A DNA stretch of 64,000 bases from positions 124,001 through 188,000 of the forward strand of contig NZ_FMZA01000001.1 in the NCBI RefSeq assembly GCF_900102685.1, written 5' to 3'. Of the stretch, positions 1 to 7,766 are shown piece after piece. Both the position numbers and the translations under genes were made by a program. The first letter of the stretch is position 1. Each line of letters opens with the position of its first letter. The notes beneath the pieces are model-generated. The model was not told where the DNA came from. It did not search any database and was given only the letters and a program-made list of their open reading frames with translations. The stretch is from Melghirimyces thermohalophilus (GTDB taxonomy: Bacteria; Bacillota; Bacilli; Thermoactinomycetales; DSM-45169).

Positions 1-1
1 C

Positions 2-331
2 GACGAATTGGTTGAGCGATTCTACAATTACCTAACGAAGGAATCTTACTTTAGCTCCATGTTCACTAAACGGAATGTCGATATCAATAGACTCAAAAAC
101 CGGCAAAAAATATTTATTTCCCGAATAGTAAACAATGACACTCCGGATGTCGATCAGGACAGTGCTAAGCAAGTTGAACAAAGGCATCAATTTCATACTA
201 CCCCTGAACGGGCAAAAGTTTGGCTGGACTTACTAGAGAAAGCCGTAGACGACATGGAGATTCCGCTCGAGATAAAAGAACCATTGATGGATAAAATGAA
301 TTTTATGATGGATAAGATCGTCAAGAAATGA
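2..331 (+). CDS. Truncated haemoglobin family protein (5' end outside window)
   Basis: This is the C-terminal part of a small haem protein. The reading frame is open to the window edge, so the true start lies upstream. The remaining ~109 residues resemble group II truncated globins such as B. subtilis YjbI. They start with an A/B-helix-like FYNYL stretch. The proximal-histidine region reads RHQFHTTPERAKVWL, close to the family pattern RHxPFxITxERxxAWL, and a helical C-terminus follows. The His of RHQF is the expected haem ligand (F8). Family members bind O2 or NO, and some support oxidative-stress tolerance; the role here is unknown. The middle part is divergent from YjbI, so the subgroup is not certain. 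Confidence 0.65.
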   Translation, partial: DELVERFYNYLTKESYFSSMFTKRNVDINRLKNRQKIFISRIVNNDTPDVDQDSAKQVEQRHQFHTTPERAKVWLDLLEKAVDDMEIPLEIKEPLMDKMNFMMDKIVKK

Positions 332-1010
332 CTTACACTCTAACTATTTCATACCACATCCCCGTTTTCCGTTATGATAAGCATTTGGATCGAAAAAGCA
401 TTCGTTGTTAGTTGCTCCAGGTGATTCGCTCCAAATTTTCGGGTGACGAAATGGCTTCGCGTCGAAGGTGTGATCTCACGAGCCAACGCGTTGACGCCCG
501 TCCGTGTTTCAGAAACCTTGTTGCGTAACCCCATCCATATGTTCAGTGCTGATTTGGAACGGTACAGGCCGTACCGCTGTTTCTTGAGATCGTATCGATA
601 TGGCGAGTCGGGAGTACGAGACATATCGGTTCCTTTGGAAGGCTATGGTTGTGTCCATACACCAAAGGACGATCATGTCTCTTATTTTGTCAAGGGATAT
701 TTTTTCGGTAAATTAACACGATTACTGTTAACCTCTACAATCAAAATGGTACCCGAAATTCGCACGGACTACTCAGCTATTCGGTCGATTTACCCGAGAT
801 CAAAGATGTGGCCGGTTTGGTGTTCTCACGCTTATCCTTCGACGGCGCAAAAGTTGTACCAAGACGCGTTCGCCGGCCCCGATGTTGTTCCATTCTCATC
901 GACTCCGGCGGCTTTGGAGATGTTGTTTGTATCTATATCACAGGCATGATTGCGGATACAAAAGGGAATAAGGATGGTTGGAATCTATGTTGAAAGGGGA
1001 ATCGAAACAG
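332..1010. other. Gene-poor, probably decayed stretch
   Basis: About 680 bases lie between the globin and the yhfK-like gene. A 168-codon open frame (443-949, +) and a 91-codon frame on the opposite strand (349-624) exist. Neither has a good ribosome-binding site or a recognisable family. A short frame around 780-955 (+) has a protein-like look, with DLPEIKDVAGLVFSRLSFDG followed by a Gly-rich IDSGGFGDVV stretch, but it is broken. I read the stretch as degraded sequence rather than a working gene. I cannot say what it derives from. Confidence 0.4.
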
Positions 1011-1655
1011 ATGAAAGTGTTGGTGGTCGGTGCAAACGGTCAGATCGGCCGACAGTTGGTAGCGCTCTTGCAGGAGAGCGAGGAGCATGCCGTCCGGGCG
1101 ATGGTGCGCAAAGAGGAGCAAGAGGAGGCTCTGAAGGAAAGAGGGATTGAAGCGGTGCTGGCCGATCTGGAAGGAACGGTGGAGGAGATTGCTGAAGCCG
1201 CTAAGGGGTGTGACGCCGTGGTCTTTACTGCCGGTTCCGGCGGAGCCACGGGACCGGACAAGACCCTGTTGGTCGATCTGGATGGGGCGGTGAAGACGAT
1301 GGAAGCCGCGGAACAGGCCGGGGTGAAGCGGTTTGTGATGGTGAGCGCCATTCAGGCCCACAACCGGGAAAACTGGAGCGAGAAAATCAAGCCCTATTTC
1401 GTGGCCAAGCATTATGCGGATCGGGTTCTGGAACAGAGCGGGCTAACCTACACGATCATTCGTCCTGGAGGGCTGTTAAACGAGCCTGGCACCGGCAAAG
1501 TAACCGCCGCCGAAAATCTGGAACGGTCCACGATCCCCCGAGAGGATGTGGCCCGTACCATTTTTGCTTCCCTAAACGAGCCCCGCACCTACAACCGCGC
1601 TTTTGATCTTATCTCCGGGGAGACGCCGATCTTGGATGCCGTGAAACAGATATAA
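1011..1655 (+). CDS. yhfK: YhfK-like NAD(P)-binding SDR-family protein
   Basis: This is a 214-residue atypical short-chain dehydrogenase/NmrA-type protein. It opens with a Rossmann nucleotide-binding loop (VVGANGQIGR). Further on are VVFTAGSGGATGPDKTLLVD, the HNRENW segment and a YFVAKHYAD motif holding the SDR-type Tyr-x-x-x-Lys. The IIRPGGLLNEPGTGKV stretch matches B. subtilis YhfK closely. The start at ATG 1011 was chosen because AAAGGGGA lies about 10 bases upstream and the Rossmann strand starts at once; an earlier in-frame start at 978 adds only a poorly conserved leader. The substrate of this family is unknown. It is monocistronic, with a terminator just downstream. Confidence 0.85.
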   Translation: MKVLVVGANGQIGRQLVALLQESEEHAVRAMVRKEEQEEALKERGIEAVLADLEGTVEEIAEAAKGCDAVVFTAGSGGATGPDKTLLVDLDGAVKTMEAAEQAGVKRFVMVSAIQAHNRENWSEKIKPYFVAKHYADRVLEQSGLTYTIIRPGGLLNEPGTGKVTAAENLERSTIPREDVARTIFASLNEPRTYNRAFDLISGETPILDAVKQI

Positions 1656-1670
1656 GCATGCTTTTCCTTG

Positions 1671-1699
1671 GCAGCTTCCTTTAAGGGAGCTGCTTTTTT
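1671..1699 (+). terminator. Intrinsic terminator after yhfK
   Basis: The inverted repeat GCAGCTTCC/GGGAGCTGC is followed by a run of Ts. It lies 16 bases past the yhfK stop. Confidence 0.75.
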
Positions 1700-1762
1700 G
1701 CTGGACCTATATATAAAAATGCGGATGTTCCTCCTGCGCTGCTACCTCCACACGCAGTATAA

Positions 1763-1921
1763 TCAAGGAGATGTTTTAGGAACCTTAAGTGGTTTTTTGC
1801 GCTCCAATGCTTCATCATCAACGTCATATACTTGAACGTCAAATCCTTTGAAAGCGGTCTGGTACGCAATCTGACTTCTCAAAACACCGCCGCTGGCAAC
1901 AGTGATCTGTTTATAATCCAT
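1763..1921 (-). pseudogene. N-terminal fragment of a 3-hydroxyacyl-CoA dehydrogenase
   Basis: A 52-codon frame on the minus strand begins MDYKQITVASGGVLRSQIAY and continues QTAFKGFDVQVYDVDDEALE. This is the opening Rossmann strand, loop and second strand of the 3-hydroxyacyl-CoA (3-hydroxybutyryl-CoA) dehydrogenase family. Functional relatives read VAGGGVLGSQIAYQTAFKGF. The glycine-rich loop is damaged here, with Ser and Arg replacing two glycines. The frame stops right after the second beta strand, while complete enzymes run to about 280-300 residues or more. No continuation is visible beyond the stop. A GGAG ribosome-binding site remains before the ATG. I therefore call it a truncated remnant, too short to be active. 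Confidence 0.7.
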
Positions 1922-2103
1922 GGCGATTCTCCGATTTTAACTGCTTTTATTCCTCATGCAAGAGTGGCAACTTTCAGCGATTTTGCAAGGAAAAGGGTAT
2001 GGAGGCACAGAGGGATGTTCTCATTCAAAGGTTGCTTTCTGTTTTACCACTTATGCCATATAAAAGGGTATCAACCGTTCATTATAGAGTGGGATGGGAA
2101 TGA
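1922..2103. other. Short gap with no gene seen
   Basis: There is no recognisable gene between the dehydrogenase remnant and the converging membrane-protein gene. The codons here in all frames lack a family signature and a ribosome-binding site. The base composition is more AT-rich than the flanking genes. Confidence 0.4.
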
Positions 2104-2655
2104 TCATCCTCCCCCTTTCCGCTTCCACAACCATCGGACCAACACCAGGGCGATCAAGAGCATGGCCAGGCGGAGACCATGCTCTCGAACGTGGATCAGA
2201 TCGTGGGATACCCATACTTCCAGAGCGATAGAAGGGATTTTGCCGATAGCTGTGGCCAGGAGAAAATGTTGGAAACGGATGGTGGTCAAGGATCCGAGTA
2301 AATTGATCGCGCCGGAAGGGATCATAGGAGCCAATCTCGCCGCTAGGAGAGAGATGAACTGACGGTGGGGCGGCCAGCGATTGAGATGGTTAATCCAACG
2401 CCAATCTGGGAACCGGCGTCCGGCCCCGATACGGTAGCCCGTCCGAAAGAAAAAGAATGCGGCACCCGCCCCCAGGACTTCCCCCAACCAGGAAACGATT
2501 CCACCTAATACCGGTCCCCAAAGAAACACGTTCACCCCGGTGATGGTGACACTGGGTATGAAGCCAGGGATCTGAAGCAAGGTATTAACCAGGATGGCAA
2601 CCACCATTCCATCTTTTTCCAGCGAGAGAAGCCACTGGGCGACAGTTTCGGCCAT
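2104..2655 (-). CDS. TVP38/TMEM64 (SNARE-associated, DedA-like) membrane protein
   Basis: This is a predicted 183-residue integral membrane protein. It has hydrophobic segments around VVAILVNTLLQIPG, VNVFLWGPVLGGIVSW and the C-terminal LAMLLIALVLVRWL. The family core shows as the proline/glycine turn QIPGFIPSVTITGVN and the LLAARLAPMIPSGAINLLGS segment. That matches the TVP38/YdjX/YtxB group, where related DedA proteins act in membrane lipid transport. The start ATG at 2655 is preferred because GGAGG sits 12 bases upstream; the longer frame to 2778 would run through a -10-like TATTATA. The exact function here is unknown. Confidence 0.75.
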   Translation of the reverse strand: MAETVAQWLLSLEKDGMVVAILVNTLLQIPGFIPSVTITGVNVFLWGPVLGGIVSWLGEVLGAGAAFFFFRTGYRIGAGRRFPDWRWINHLNRWPPHRQFISLLAARLAPMIPSGAINLLGSLTTIRFQHFLLATAIGKIPSIALEVWVSHDLIHVREHGLRLAMLLIALVLVRWLWKRKGGG

Positions 2656-2869
2656 AGATGAAATTTGCCTCCGTTCTTTAGGATCCGATCCTTGTCTCAT
2701 ACTATAATAGAAGAGATGCAACTGATCGGCGAAAGCCGGACTTTTCACAGAAACACCACAAATTCGGTTTACAATCATTGGGGCGAGCCGACAATGGATG
2801 ATAAAATCATACCGACTGGGGTTGAAGGGGGACCTTCAGGAGGGCGGTTGTAAAGGAGGGGGCGATTCG

Positions 2870-3478
2870 ATGAACCATCGATTCCAATGGCGCCATGTTT
2901 TGATCGGGGTCATCATCCTGGCGGCGGCGGGAGCGGCGGTTTGGACGGCAGTGGAACCGAAGAGCGACCAGACAGCTTCTGGATCGGAGCAGGCGGTTTC
3001 CCGTTCAGAGGAAACAGAGGGACAAGGCGGGGATCATTCCGAATCGAAGACACATGGAGCGATCCGTGAAGGATCGCCAGCACCGGATTTCACCTTGAAA
3101 ACCCTCCAAGGTGAAAAGGTCTCTCTTTCCGATAATGGCGGCAAACCAACCATAATCAATTTTTGGGCGTCCTGGTGCGGCCCGTGCCGGGAGGAGATGC
3201 CTCTTTTGCAAAAAGCCTATGAACAGTACGGGGACCAGGTCAATTTCCGCTTGATCAATACTGGGGATGGAAAAATCACCATGGATGACTATTTAAAAAA
3301 ACAGGATTTCACTTTCCCTATCCTGCGGGATGAATCGGGTGAGGTGGCGGATGATTACCAGATTATCAATATCCCGCAAACCTTTATCGTGGACGAGCAG
3401 GGTCAAGTGATCAAACGGGTGATGGGCACGCTCTCCGAAGAAGAGTTAATGAACATCATGAAAAAGATCACCTCGTAA
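2870..3478 (+). CDS. TlpA/ResA-like membrane-anchored thioredoxin
   Basis: This 202-residue extracytoplasmic thiol-disulfide oxidoreductase opens with an N-terminal membrane anchor (HVLIGVIILAAAGAAVW). A ~45-residue polar, Ser/Glu-rich linker follows. The thioredoxin domain carries the redox motif WCGPC (FWASWCGPCREEMPLL) and the cis-Pro segment IINIPQTFIVDEQG. ATG 2870 was chosen because AAAGGAGGGGG ends 8 bases upstream and the anchor follows directly. It sits 23 bases before ccdA, so CcdA is its probable electron donor. Likely work is disulfide reduction in cytochrome c maturation or spore-cortex assembly, by analogy to ResA and StoA. It differs from the second copy downstream, which has the ResA-type CEPC site. 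Confidence 0.85.
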   Translation: MNHRFQWRHVLIGVIILAAAGAAVWTAVEPKSDQTASGSEQAVSRSEETEGQGGDHSESKTHGAIREGSPAPDFTLKTLQGEKVSLSDNGGKPTIINFWASWCGPCREEMPLLQKAYEQYGDQVNFRLINTGDGKITMDDYLKKQDFTFPILRDESGEVADDYQIINIPQTFIVDEQGQVIKRVMGTLSEEELMNIMKKITS

Positions 3479-3501
3479 AAACATAGGGAGGAGGGATCGG
3501 G

Positions 3502-4215
3502 GTGGTGGACGTCAATATCGGGCTGGCTTTTGCAGCAGGGGTCCTGTCCTTTATCTCCCCTTGTTGCTTGCCGCTGTATCCGTCTTATATTTCATATATC
3601 ACCGGGGTGTCGGTCAATCAGCTCCAGGATAAAAACCGTTCAGGGGACTTAAAGCGATCGACTATGGTTCATACGCTGTTTTTTATCCTGGGGTTCTCCA
3701 TCATTTTTTTTGCCATGGGCTTCACCGCCAGCTGGATTGGGCAGTTTTTTAAGGAGTATAAGGATTTGATCCGGATGTTGAGCGGGGTGTTGATCGCGGC
3801 GATGGGCCTTTTTCTGCTAGGCTTGTTTCAGCCACGGTGGATGATGCAGGAAAAGAAACTGAGCTTTGGCGGAAAGCGTTGGGGATATGCGGGATCAACC
3901 TTTATCGGCATGGGGTTTGCCGCCGGCTGGACACCTTGTACGGGGCCGATTTTGGCCTCGGTTTTGTTGTTGGCGGCTGCCAACCCGACAGCGGGTCTGA
4001 TCTACATAACGGCCTACACCCTCGGTTTTGCCGTTCCTTTTTTCATCATGGCTTTTTTCTTGGGTCGCACCCGCTGGATCTTGAAATATTCCAACGGCCT
4101 GATGAAGGTGGGCGGTGCGATGATGGTGGTCTTCGGTATCCTTCTGTACACGAACCAGATGACATGGATCATCGCCTGGCTGACCGACCTGTTCGGGGGA
4201 TTCACCGGGTTTTAA
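3502..4215 (+). CDS. ccdA: Cytochrome c biogenesis protein CcdA
   Basis: This 237-residue polytopic membrane protein passes electrons from cytoplasmic thioredoxin to exported thioredoxin-like proteins. The family signature near the N-terminus is GVLSFISPCCLPLYPSY, with the first redox cysteine in the SPC motif. The second conserved cysteine lies in GWTPCTGPILA. Six hydrophobic segments are visible. The GTG start follows GGAGGAGGG. It is flanked by two thioredoxin-fold partners, as expected for a reductant relay that keeps haem-binding CXXCH thiols reduced. The C-terminus is ordinary. Confidence 0.93.
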   Translation: MVDVNIGLAFAAGVLSFISPCCLPLYPSYISYITGVSVNQLQDKNRSGDLKRSTMVHTLFFILGFSIIFFAMGFTASWIGQFFKEYKDLIRMLSGVLIAAMGLFLLGLFQPRWMMQEKKLSFGGKRWGYAGSTFIGMGFAAGWTPCTGPILASVLLLAAANPTAGLIYITAYTLGFAVPFFIMAFFLGRTRWILKYSNGLMKVGGAMMVVFGILLYTNQMTWIIAWLTDLFGGFTGF

Positions 4216-4288
4216 GCAATGGCTTGATGGTTTCATGAAACACGGATAACAACCGGGATGTTGCAGGTAAAGGGGAAAGGTGATCAAC

Positions 4289-4825
4289 ATGAACCGAAAA
4301 ACACGTTACTGGGTCCGCCGCATTTTGATGCTGGTCATGGTTGTGTTGGTAGGGCTAGCCATCTACCAAACCATGGGCGGGGAGGGGGAAAAAGAGACGG
4401 CAGTGGAGCCGGGGAAAAAGGCTCCCGATTTCCAGCTGGAAACCCTGGACGGGGAAAAGATGAAATTGAGCGATCTGAAGGGAAAGGTCGTTCTGCTCAA
4501 TTTCTGGGCTTCCTGGTGCGAACCCTGTCGTGACGAGATGCCGGCGATTCAGACCGTTTACGACAAACACAAGGATAAAGGCTTTGAAGTGGTGGGTGTC
4601 AATATCGCTGAAACTCAAGTGGCGGTGAATGCCTTTGCCCGCCAGTACGAGTTGAAGTTTCCGATCGCGATGGACCGGGAGCGGAAGGTGACCGAGCAGT
4701 ACGGGATCGGGCCGATTCCCTCATCGATTTTCATTGACCGGGAAGGAAACATTATCCGCAAAGTAAACGGTCAGATGAATGAAGATCAGTTGGAAAATTA
4801 CGTATTGAAGGCGTTAACCGGATAA
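4289..4825 (+). CDS. resA: Thiol-disulfide oxidoreductase ResA
   Basis: This 178-residue protein matches B. subtilis ResA (~180 residues) over its whole length. An N-terminal anchor (ILMLVMVVLVGLAIYQTM) is followed by the APDFQLETLDGEKMKLSDL segment, the active site FWASWCEPCRDEMP, and the cis-Pro loop IGPIPSSIFIDREG. The CEPC sequence and following acidic residue are the ResA-type site, which reduces apocytochrome c before haem attachment. ATG 4289 follows AAGGGGAAAGG; an upstream in-frame GTG at 4280 lacks spacing for it. It lies about 70 bases after ccdA and is probably co-transcribed with it. Confidence 0.9.
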   Translation: MNRKTRYWVRRILMLVMVVLVGLAIYQTMGGEGEKETAVEPGKKAPDFQLETLDGEKMKLSDLKGKVVLLNFWASWCEPCRDEMPAIQTVYDKHKDKGFEVVGVNIAETQVAVNAFARQYELKFPIAMDRERKVTEQYGIGPIPSSIFIDREGNIIRKVNGQMNEDQLENYVLKALTG

Positions 4826-4902
4826 GGATGAGCTTCTTCTGCTTTTCCTGAAAGTCGTGTTATCATATAGGGAAACGACGAAAAACAGGGGGATTTTTTG
4901 CG

Positions 4903-5229
4903 ATGGAAGAGAAGCGATATAAAGATATTGAAGCTCACAAACTGAGTGAAGCGGATGAAAACGAGCGAAACCGGTACGTGTTAGTCGATGTGCGTCGGGA
5001 TGAAGAATATGAAGCGGGCCATATTCCCGGAGCCCGACATATCCCCCATGATCAGATGGAATCTCGTGCTGGGGAATTAGAGCCCTATAAAGATCAAGAT
5101 ATCCTGCTCATCTGCCGCAGCGGGCGTCGGAGTGTATTCGCAGCCAACGTGCTGGCCGATCGCGGGTTTCAACGGCTTTACAACCTGAAGGGAGGGATGC
5201 TGGAATGGACCGGACCGATGGAAAAATAA
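4903..5229 (+). CDS. Rhodanese-like sulfurtransferase
   Basis: This is a single rhodanese domain of 108 residues. The substrate loop and catalytic cysteine appear as [30 protein letters not shown] is the conserved CH2A-type motif. Such stand-alone domains carry persulfide sulfur to acceptors or help detoxify cyanide; the acceptor here is not evident. The ORF end overlaps the next gene by 25 bases, so translation is probably coupled to cysteine synthase and a link to cysteine/persulfide metabolism is likely. A TATCATATA stretch about 35 bases upstream could be its -10 region. Confidence 0.88.
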   Translation: MEEKRYKDIEAHKLSEADENERNRYVLVDVRRDEEYEAGHIPGARHIPHDQMESRAGELEPYKDQDILLICRSGRRSVFAANVLADRGFQRLYNLKGGMLEWTGPMEK

Positions 5230-6155
5230 GCAACCGTACCGCCGACTGGTTGACCGATCTGGTAGGGGACACCCCGCTGGTCCGATTAAATCGCCTGACC
5301 GGCCCGGAAGATGCCGACGTCTATGTGAAGTTGGAGTCTTTTAACCCCGGGGGCAGTGTAAAGGACCGGACCGCTCTCAATATGATTCGGCGGGCGGAAG
5401 AGGAAGGGCTCTTGAAACCGGGCTCCACCATTATCGAACCCACCAGCGGCAATACCGGGATCGGACTCTCTATGGTCGGTGCCGCCAAGGGCTACCGGAC
5501 GATACTGGTGATGCCGGATACGATGAGCGCTGAACGGATCAATATCCTGAAGGCCTACGGAGCTGAGGTGGTCCTGACACCGGGGGGCGAACGGATGCCG
5601 GGGGCGATCCGTAAAGCGAAGGAGCTGTTGAATCAAATCCCTGATTCCTTTATGCCCCTCCAGTTTGAAAACCCGGCCAACCCGGAAGTGCACAAACTGA
5701 CAACGGGCCCGGAGATCCTTCGGCAAATGGAAGGGGAAACTCTGGATGCCTTTGTGGCTACTGCCGGTACCGGCGGGACCATTTCCGGGACGGGGGCTGT
5801 GTTACGGGAGCATTATCCCGATCTGTTCATCGCCGTGGTCGAGCCGGAAGGTTCTCCGGTTCTGGCCGGCGGAGAGCCAGGTCCTCACAAAATGCCCGGA
5901 ACCAGCCCCGGTTTTATCCCTGACACCTTAAACCAGGAAATTTACGACGAGATCCTGCATGCCTCCGATGAAGATGTGGCGGAGGTGACCCGGCGGATGG
6001 CGGGCCTGGAGGGCATCCTGGTCGGTCCCTCTTCCGGTGCCTCGGTTTGGGCGGCTTTGCAGGTAGCAAGACGGCTAGGTTCAGGCAAAAAAGTGGTTTG
6101 TATGGCTCCGGATACCGGAGAGCGGTATCTATCTACGGATGTGTTCTCCCCCTGA
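5205..6155 (+). CDS. Cysteine synthase / PLP-dependent beta-substitution enzyme (CysK/CysM family)
   Basis: This 316-residue fold-type II PLP enzyme probably forms cysteine from O-acetylserine (or a related acceptor) and sulfide or thiosulfate. Visible motifs are [13 protein letters not shown], the PLP-lysine segment [14 protein letters not shown], the substrate loop [12 protein letters not shown], the phosphate-binding loop [12 protein letters not shown], and the C-terminal [12 protein letters not shown] with [15 protein letters not shown] 5205 has GGGAGGGA seven bases upstream, inside the rhodanese gene. The stop overlaps the next start (TGATG). Whether it is CysK, CysM or a cystathionine beta-synthase-like variant cannot be settled from the sequence. 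Confidence 0.9.
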   Translation: MDRTDGKISNRTADWLTDLVGDTPLVRLNRLTGPEDADVYVKLESFNPGGSVKDRTALNMIRRAEEEGLLKPGSTIIEPTSGNTGIGLSMVGAAKGYRTILVMPDTMSAERINILKAYGAEVVLTPGGERMPGAIRKAKELLNQIPDSFMPLQFENPANPEVHKLTTGPEILRQMEGETLDAFVATAGTGGTISGTGAVLREHYPDLFIAVVEPEGSPVLAGGEPGPHKMPGTSPGFIPDTLNQEIYDEILHASDEDVAEVTRRMAGLEGILVGPSSGASVWAALQVARRLGSGKKVVCMAPDTGERYLSTDVFSP

Positions 6156-7282
6156 TGGCCATGGACCGATCCCTGATTGTCCAGATCCTGCGGGAAATCA
6201 AAGCCGATCCTCAGCAGAGGATTTCCTTCCGCCGTTATATGGAGCTGGCCCTATATCATCCCCATCTCGGTTATTACCGGCGGCCGCTTCCTAAAATCGG
6301 TAAGGAGGGGGATTTTTATACCAGCCCCAAGGTGGGAGAGGTGTTTGGTTGGAGCTTGGCTCAGGCGATGGCACGGATGGTTGATACCTTCCCACCGGAC
6401 ACACCCTGGTTGTTGATCGAGGCAGGGGCGGGGGATGGGACGTTGGCGCAGCAAGTGATCCAATCCCTCGCCGAGCAGGAGCAACTTCCCGCGGCTTTCT
6501 ATCTAATCGAGTCCAGCCATTATCACCGAACACAGTTGGAAGAGCTGGCGGGGAGATGTCCCGTTCCGCTCCGGTTGGTGAACGGCGTGGCCGAAATTCC
6601 CGACGGTAAACCTGCCATTTTATACAGCAACGAACTGCTGGATGCCTTTCCCGTGCACCGAGTCACTTCCGATCAGGGGGCCCTTCGGGAGCTCTACGTG
6701 GCCCAGGAGGGGGAAAAGTCCGCATTGACTGAGGTTTCAGGGCCACTGTCCCGACCGGAGTTGGAGAGTTATTTTCGGGAACTGAAGTGGCAGTTGCCGG
6801 AAGGGTGGACGGCGGAAGTTCCTTTGGATGCCCTGGAGTGGTTGGAAGAGGTGGGGGGGTGGCTGGAGAAGGGATACCTGATCACGTTGGATTACGGCGG
6901 GACGGTGGAGGAGTTGTCCCGCCCAGAACGGAAGCAAGGAACCCTCCGCTGTTACCGACAACACCAACTTCACCGGGATTTCTACCGGGATCCGGGCTCC
7001 TCGGACATGACCAGTCATGTTCATTTTACCGCGCTGATGGAACGGGGGAAGAGACTGGGCTTGGAAACCCTCCTCTACACCGATCAGTCTCGTTTTCTGC
7101 AGGGGGCGGGGATATTTAAGCGGTGGACCCTGCCTCCGCGGGATCCCTTCAGCCCGGAAGCGAAACGGAATCGGGCGATTCGGCATTTGGCCGTGGCTGG
7201 GGGGATGGGAGATGCTTTTCAGGTATTGGTTCAATCCAAAGGGATTGCCCAACCAGTGTCAGGTGTGACATCGGAATTATAA
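6155..7282 (+). CDS. COG1565/NDUFAF7-like SAM-dependent methyltransferase
   Basis: This protein of about 375 residues belongs to the Methyltransf_28 group. Visible marks are the N-terminal ISFRRYMELALYHPHLGYY, the DFYTSPKVGEVFGW segment, the SAM-binding IEAGAGDGTLAQQV, the SNELLDAFPVHRV motif and ITLDYGG. Mitochondrial NDUFAF7 methylates an arginine of a complex I subunit; the bacterial target is not established. ATG 6155 overlaps the cysteine-synthase stop by one base, and the family's N-terminal helix follows directly. The longer frame starting at 6047 would lie almost wholly inside the preceding gene. A strong terminator closes the three-gene unit. Confidence 0.87.
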   Translation: MAMDRSLIVQILREIKADPQQRISFRRYMELALYHPHLGYYRRPLPKIGKEGDFYTSPKVGEVFGWSLAQAMARMVDTFPPDTPWLLIEAGAGDGTLAQQVIQSLAEQEQLPAAFYLIESSHYHRTQLEELAGRCPVPLRLVNGVAEIPDGKPAILYSNELLDAFPVHRVTSDQGALRELYVAQEGEKSALTEVSGPLSRPELESYFRELKWQLPEGWTAEVPLDALEWLEEVGGWLEKGYLITLDYGGTVEELSRPERKQGTLRCYRQHQLHRDFYRDPGSSDMTSHVHFTALMERGKRLGLETLLYTDQSRFLQGAGIFKRWTLPPRDPFSPEAKRNRAIRHLAVAGGMGDAFQVLVQSKGIAQPVSGVTSEL

Positions 7283-7283
7283 C

Positions 7284-7332
7284 AAAAAGCGGCTGTTGCA
7301 CCCCCGCTCGGAAGTGGACAGCCGCTTTTTTT
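7284..7332. terminator. Bidirectional intrinsic terminator
   Basis: AAAAAGCGGCTGT pairs with ACAGCCGCTTTTTTT around a 21-base loop. It lies between the methyltransferase and the converging DUF2626 gene, and has A and T tracts on both sides, so it can stop both. Confidence 0.85.
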
Positions 7333-7342
7333 ATCCATATCA

Positions 7343-7570
7343 TTATCCAACTTGAAAGAAGGACCAATACACGATCCCGGTGAAGGCGACCAACATGTAC
7401 CCCCCGAAGATCAGCATATACGTGCGCTCTGTAAAATTCATAAGTCCGAGAACAAAGAAGATGGCCGCCTGGAACATGAACAAGCCTGCCAACATGTACA
7501 TCTGGCCCGCCATAAACATGAGGCCGATGGCCAGGAGCCAAAACCCTAAAACACGAAACATGCGGTCCAT
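7343..7570 (-). CDS. DUF2626 small membrane protein (YqgY-like)
   Basis: This is a 75-residue hydrophobic protein starting MDRMFRVLGFW, the family's highly conserved opening. It has two or three membrane spans (FWLLAIGLMFMAGQMYMLAGL, FMFQAAIFFVLGLM, YMLIFGGYMLVAFTGIVYW), and the NFTERTYMLIFGGYM stretch is also conserved. B. subtilis YqgY is the reference homologue. No function is known. ATG 7570 has AAGGAG ten bases upstream. A well-formed sigma-A promoter lies about 100 bases before it. Confidence 0.83.
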   Translation of the reverse strand: MDRMFRVLGFWLLAIGLMFMAGQMYMLAGLFMFQAAIFFVLGLMNFTERTYMLIFGGYMLVAFTGIVYWSFFQVG

Positions 7571-7668
7571 TGGAAGACAACTCCTTACATTGATTGACGA
7601 TGATATGTACGACGCCGTTTAGTTGACGGTGTTCGTCCGATCCGTCGTTCCATCTGTAATCATCATTT

Positions 7669-7697
7669 ATTATACTCCCCAGCTACTAGGGGATCAA
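7669..7697 (-). promoter_or_regulatory. Sigma-A promoter for the DUF2626 gene
   Basis: On the minus strand TTGATC and TATAAT are separated by exactly 17 bases. They lie about 100 bases upstream of the gene start. Confidence 0.6.
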
Positions 7698-7766
7698 GGC
7701 CACGGTTAGTTTGTCTCATCAAACCGTCAGGAATTCACGGAAAAGATATGGATTGGGGGATTTACT

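Noticed and set aside
443-949. 168-codon open frame on the + strand as a gene
   Set aside because: No ribosome-binding site, no family resemblance, unusual composition, and other open frames overlap it on both strands.
933-1412. Minus-strand frame of 159 codons opposite yhfK
   Set aside because: It is the antisense shadow of a well-supported gene and has low-complexity His/Leu-rich sequence.
1934-1961. Minus-strand promoter for the dehydrogenase remnant (TTGCAT-N16-TAAAAT)
   Set aside because: The transcript would start inside or after the ribosome-binding site, so it could not serve that frame.
1832-2362. 176-codon + frame across the dehydrogenase remnant and the TVP38-like gene
   Set aside because: It lies antisense to two better-supported features and has no ribosome-binding site.
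7286-7332. Possible mobile-element end repeat
   Set aside because: The inverted repeat has A and T tracts and lies between converging genes, so a terminator explains it.
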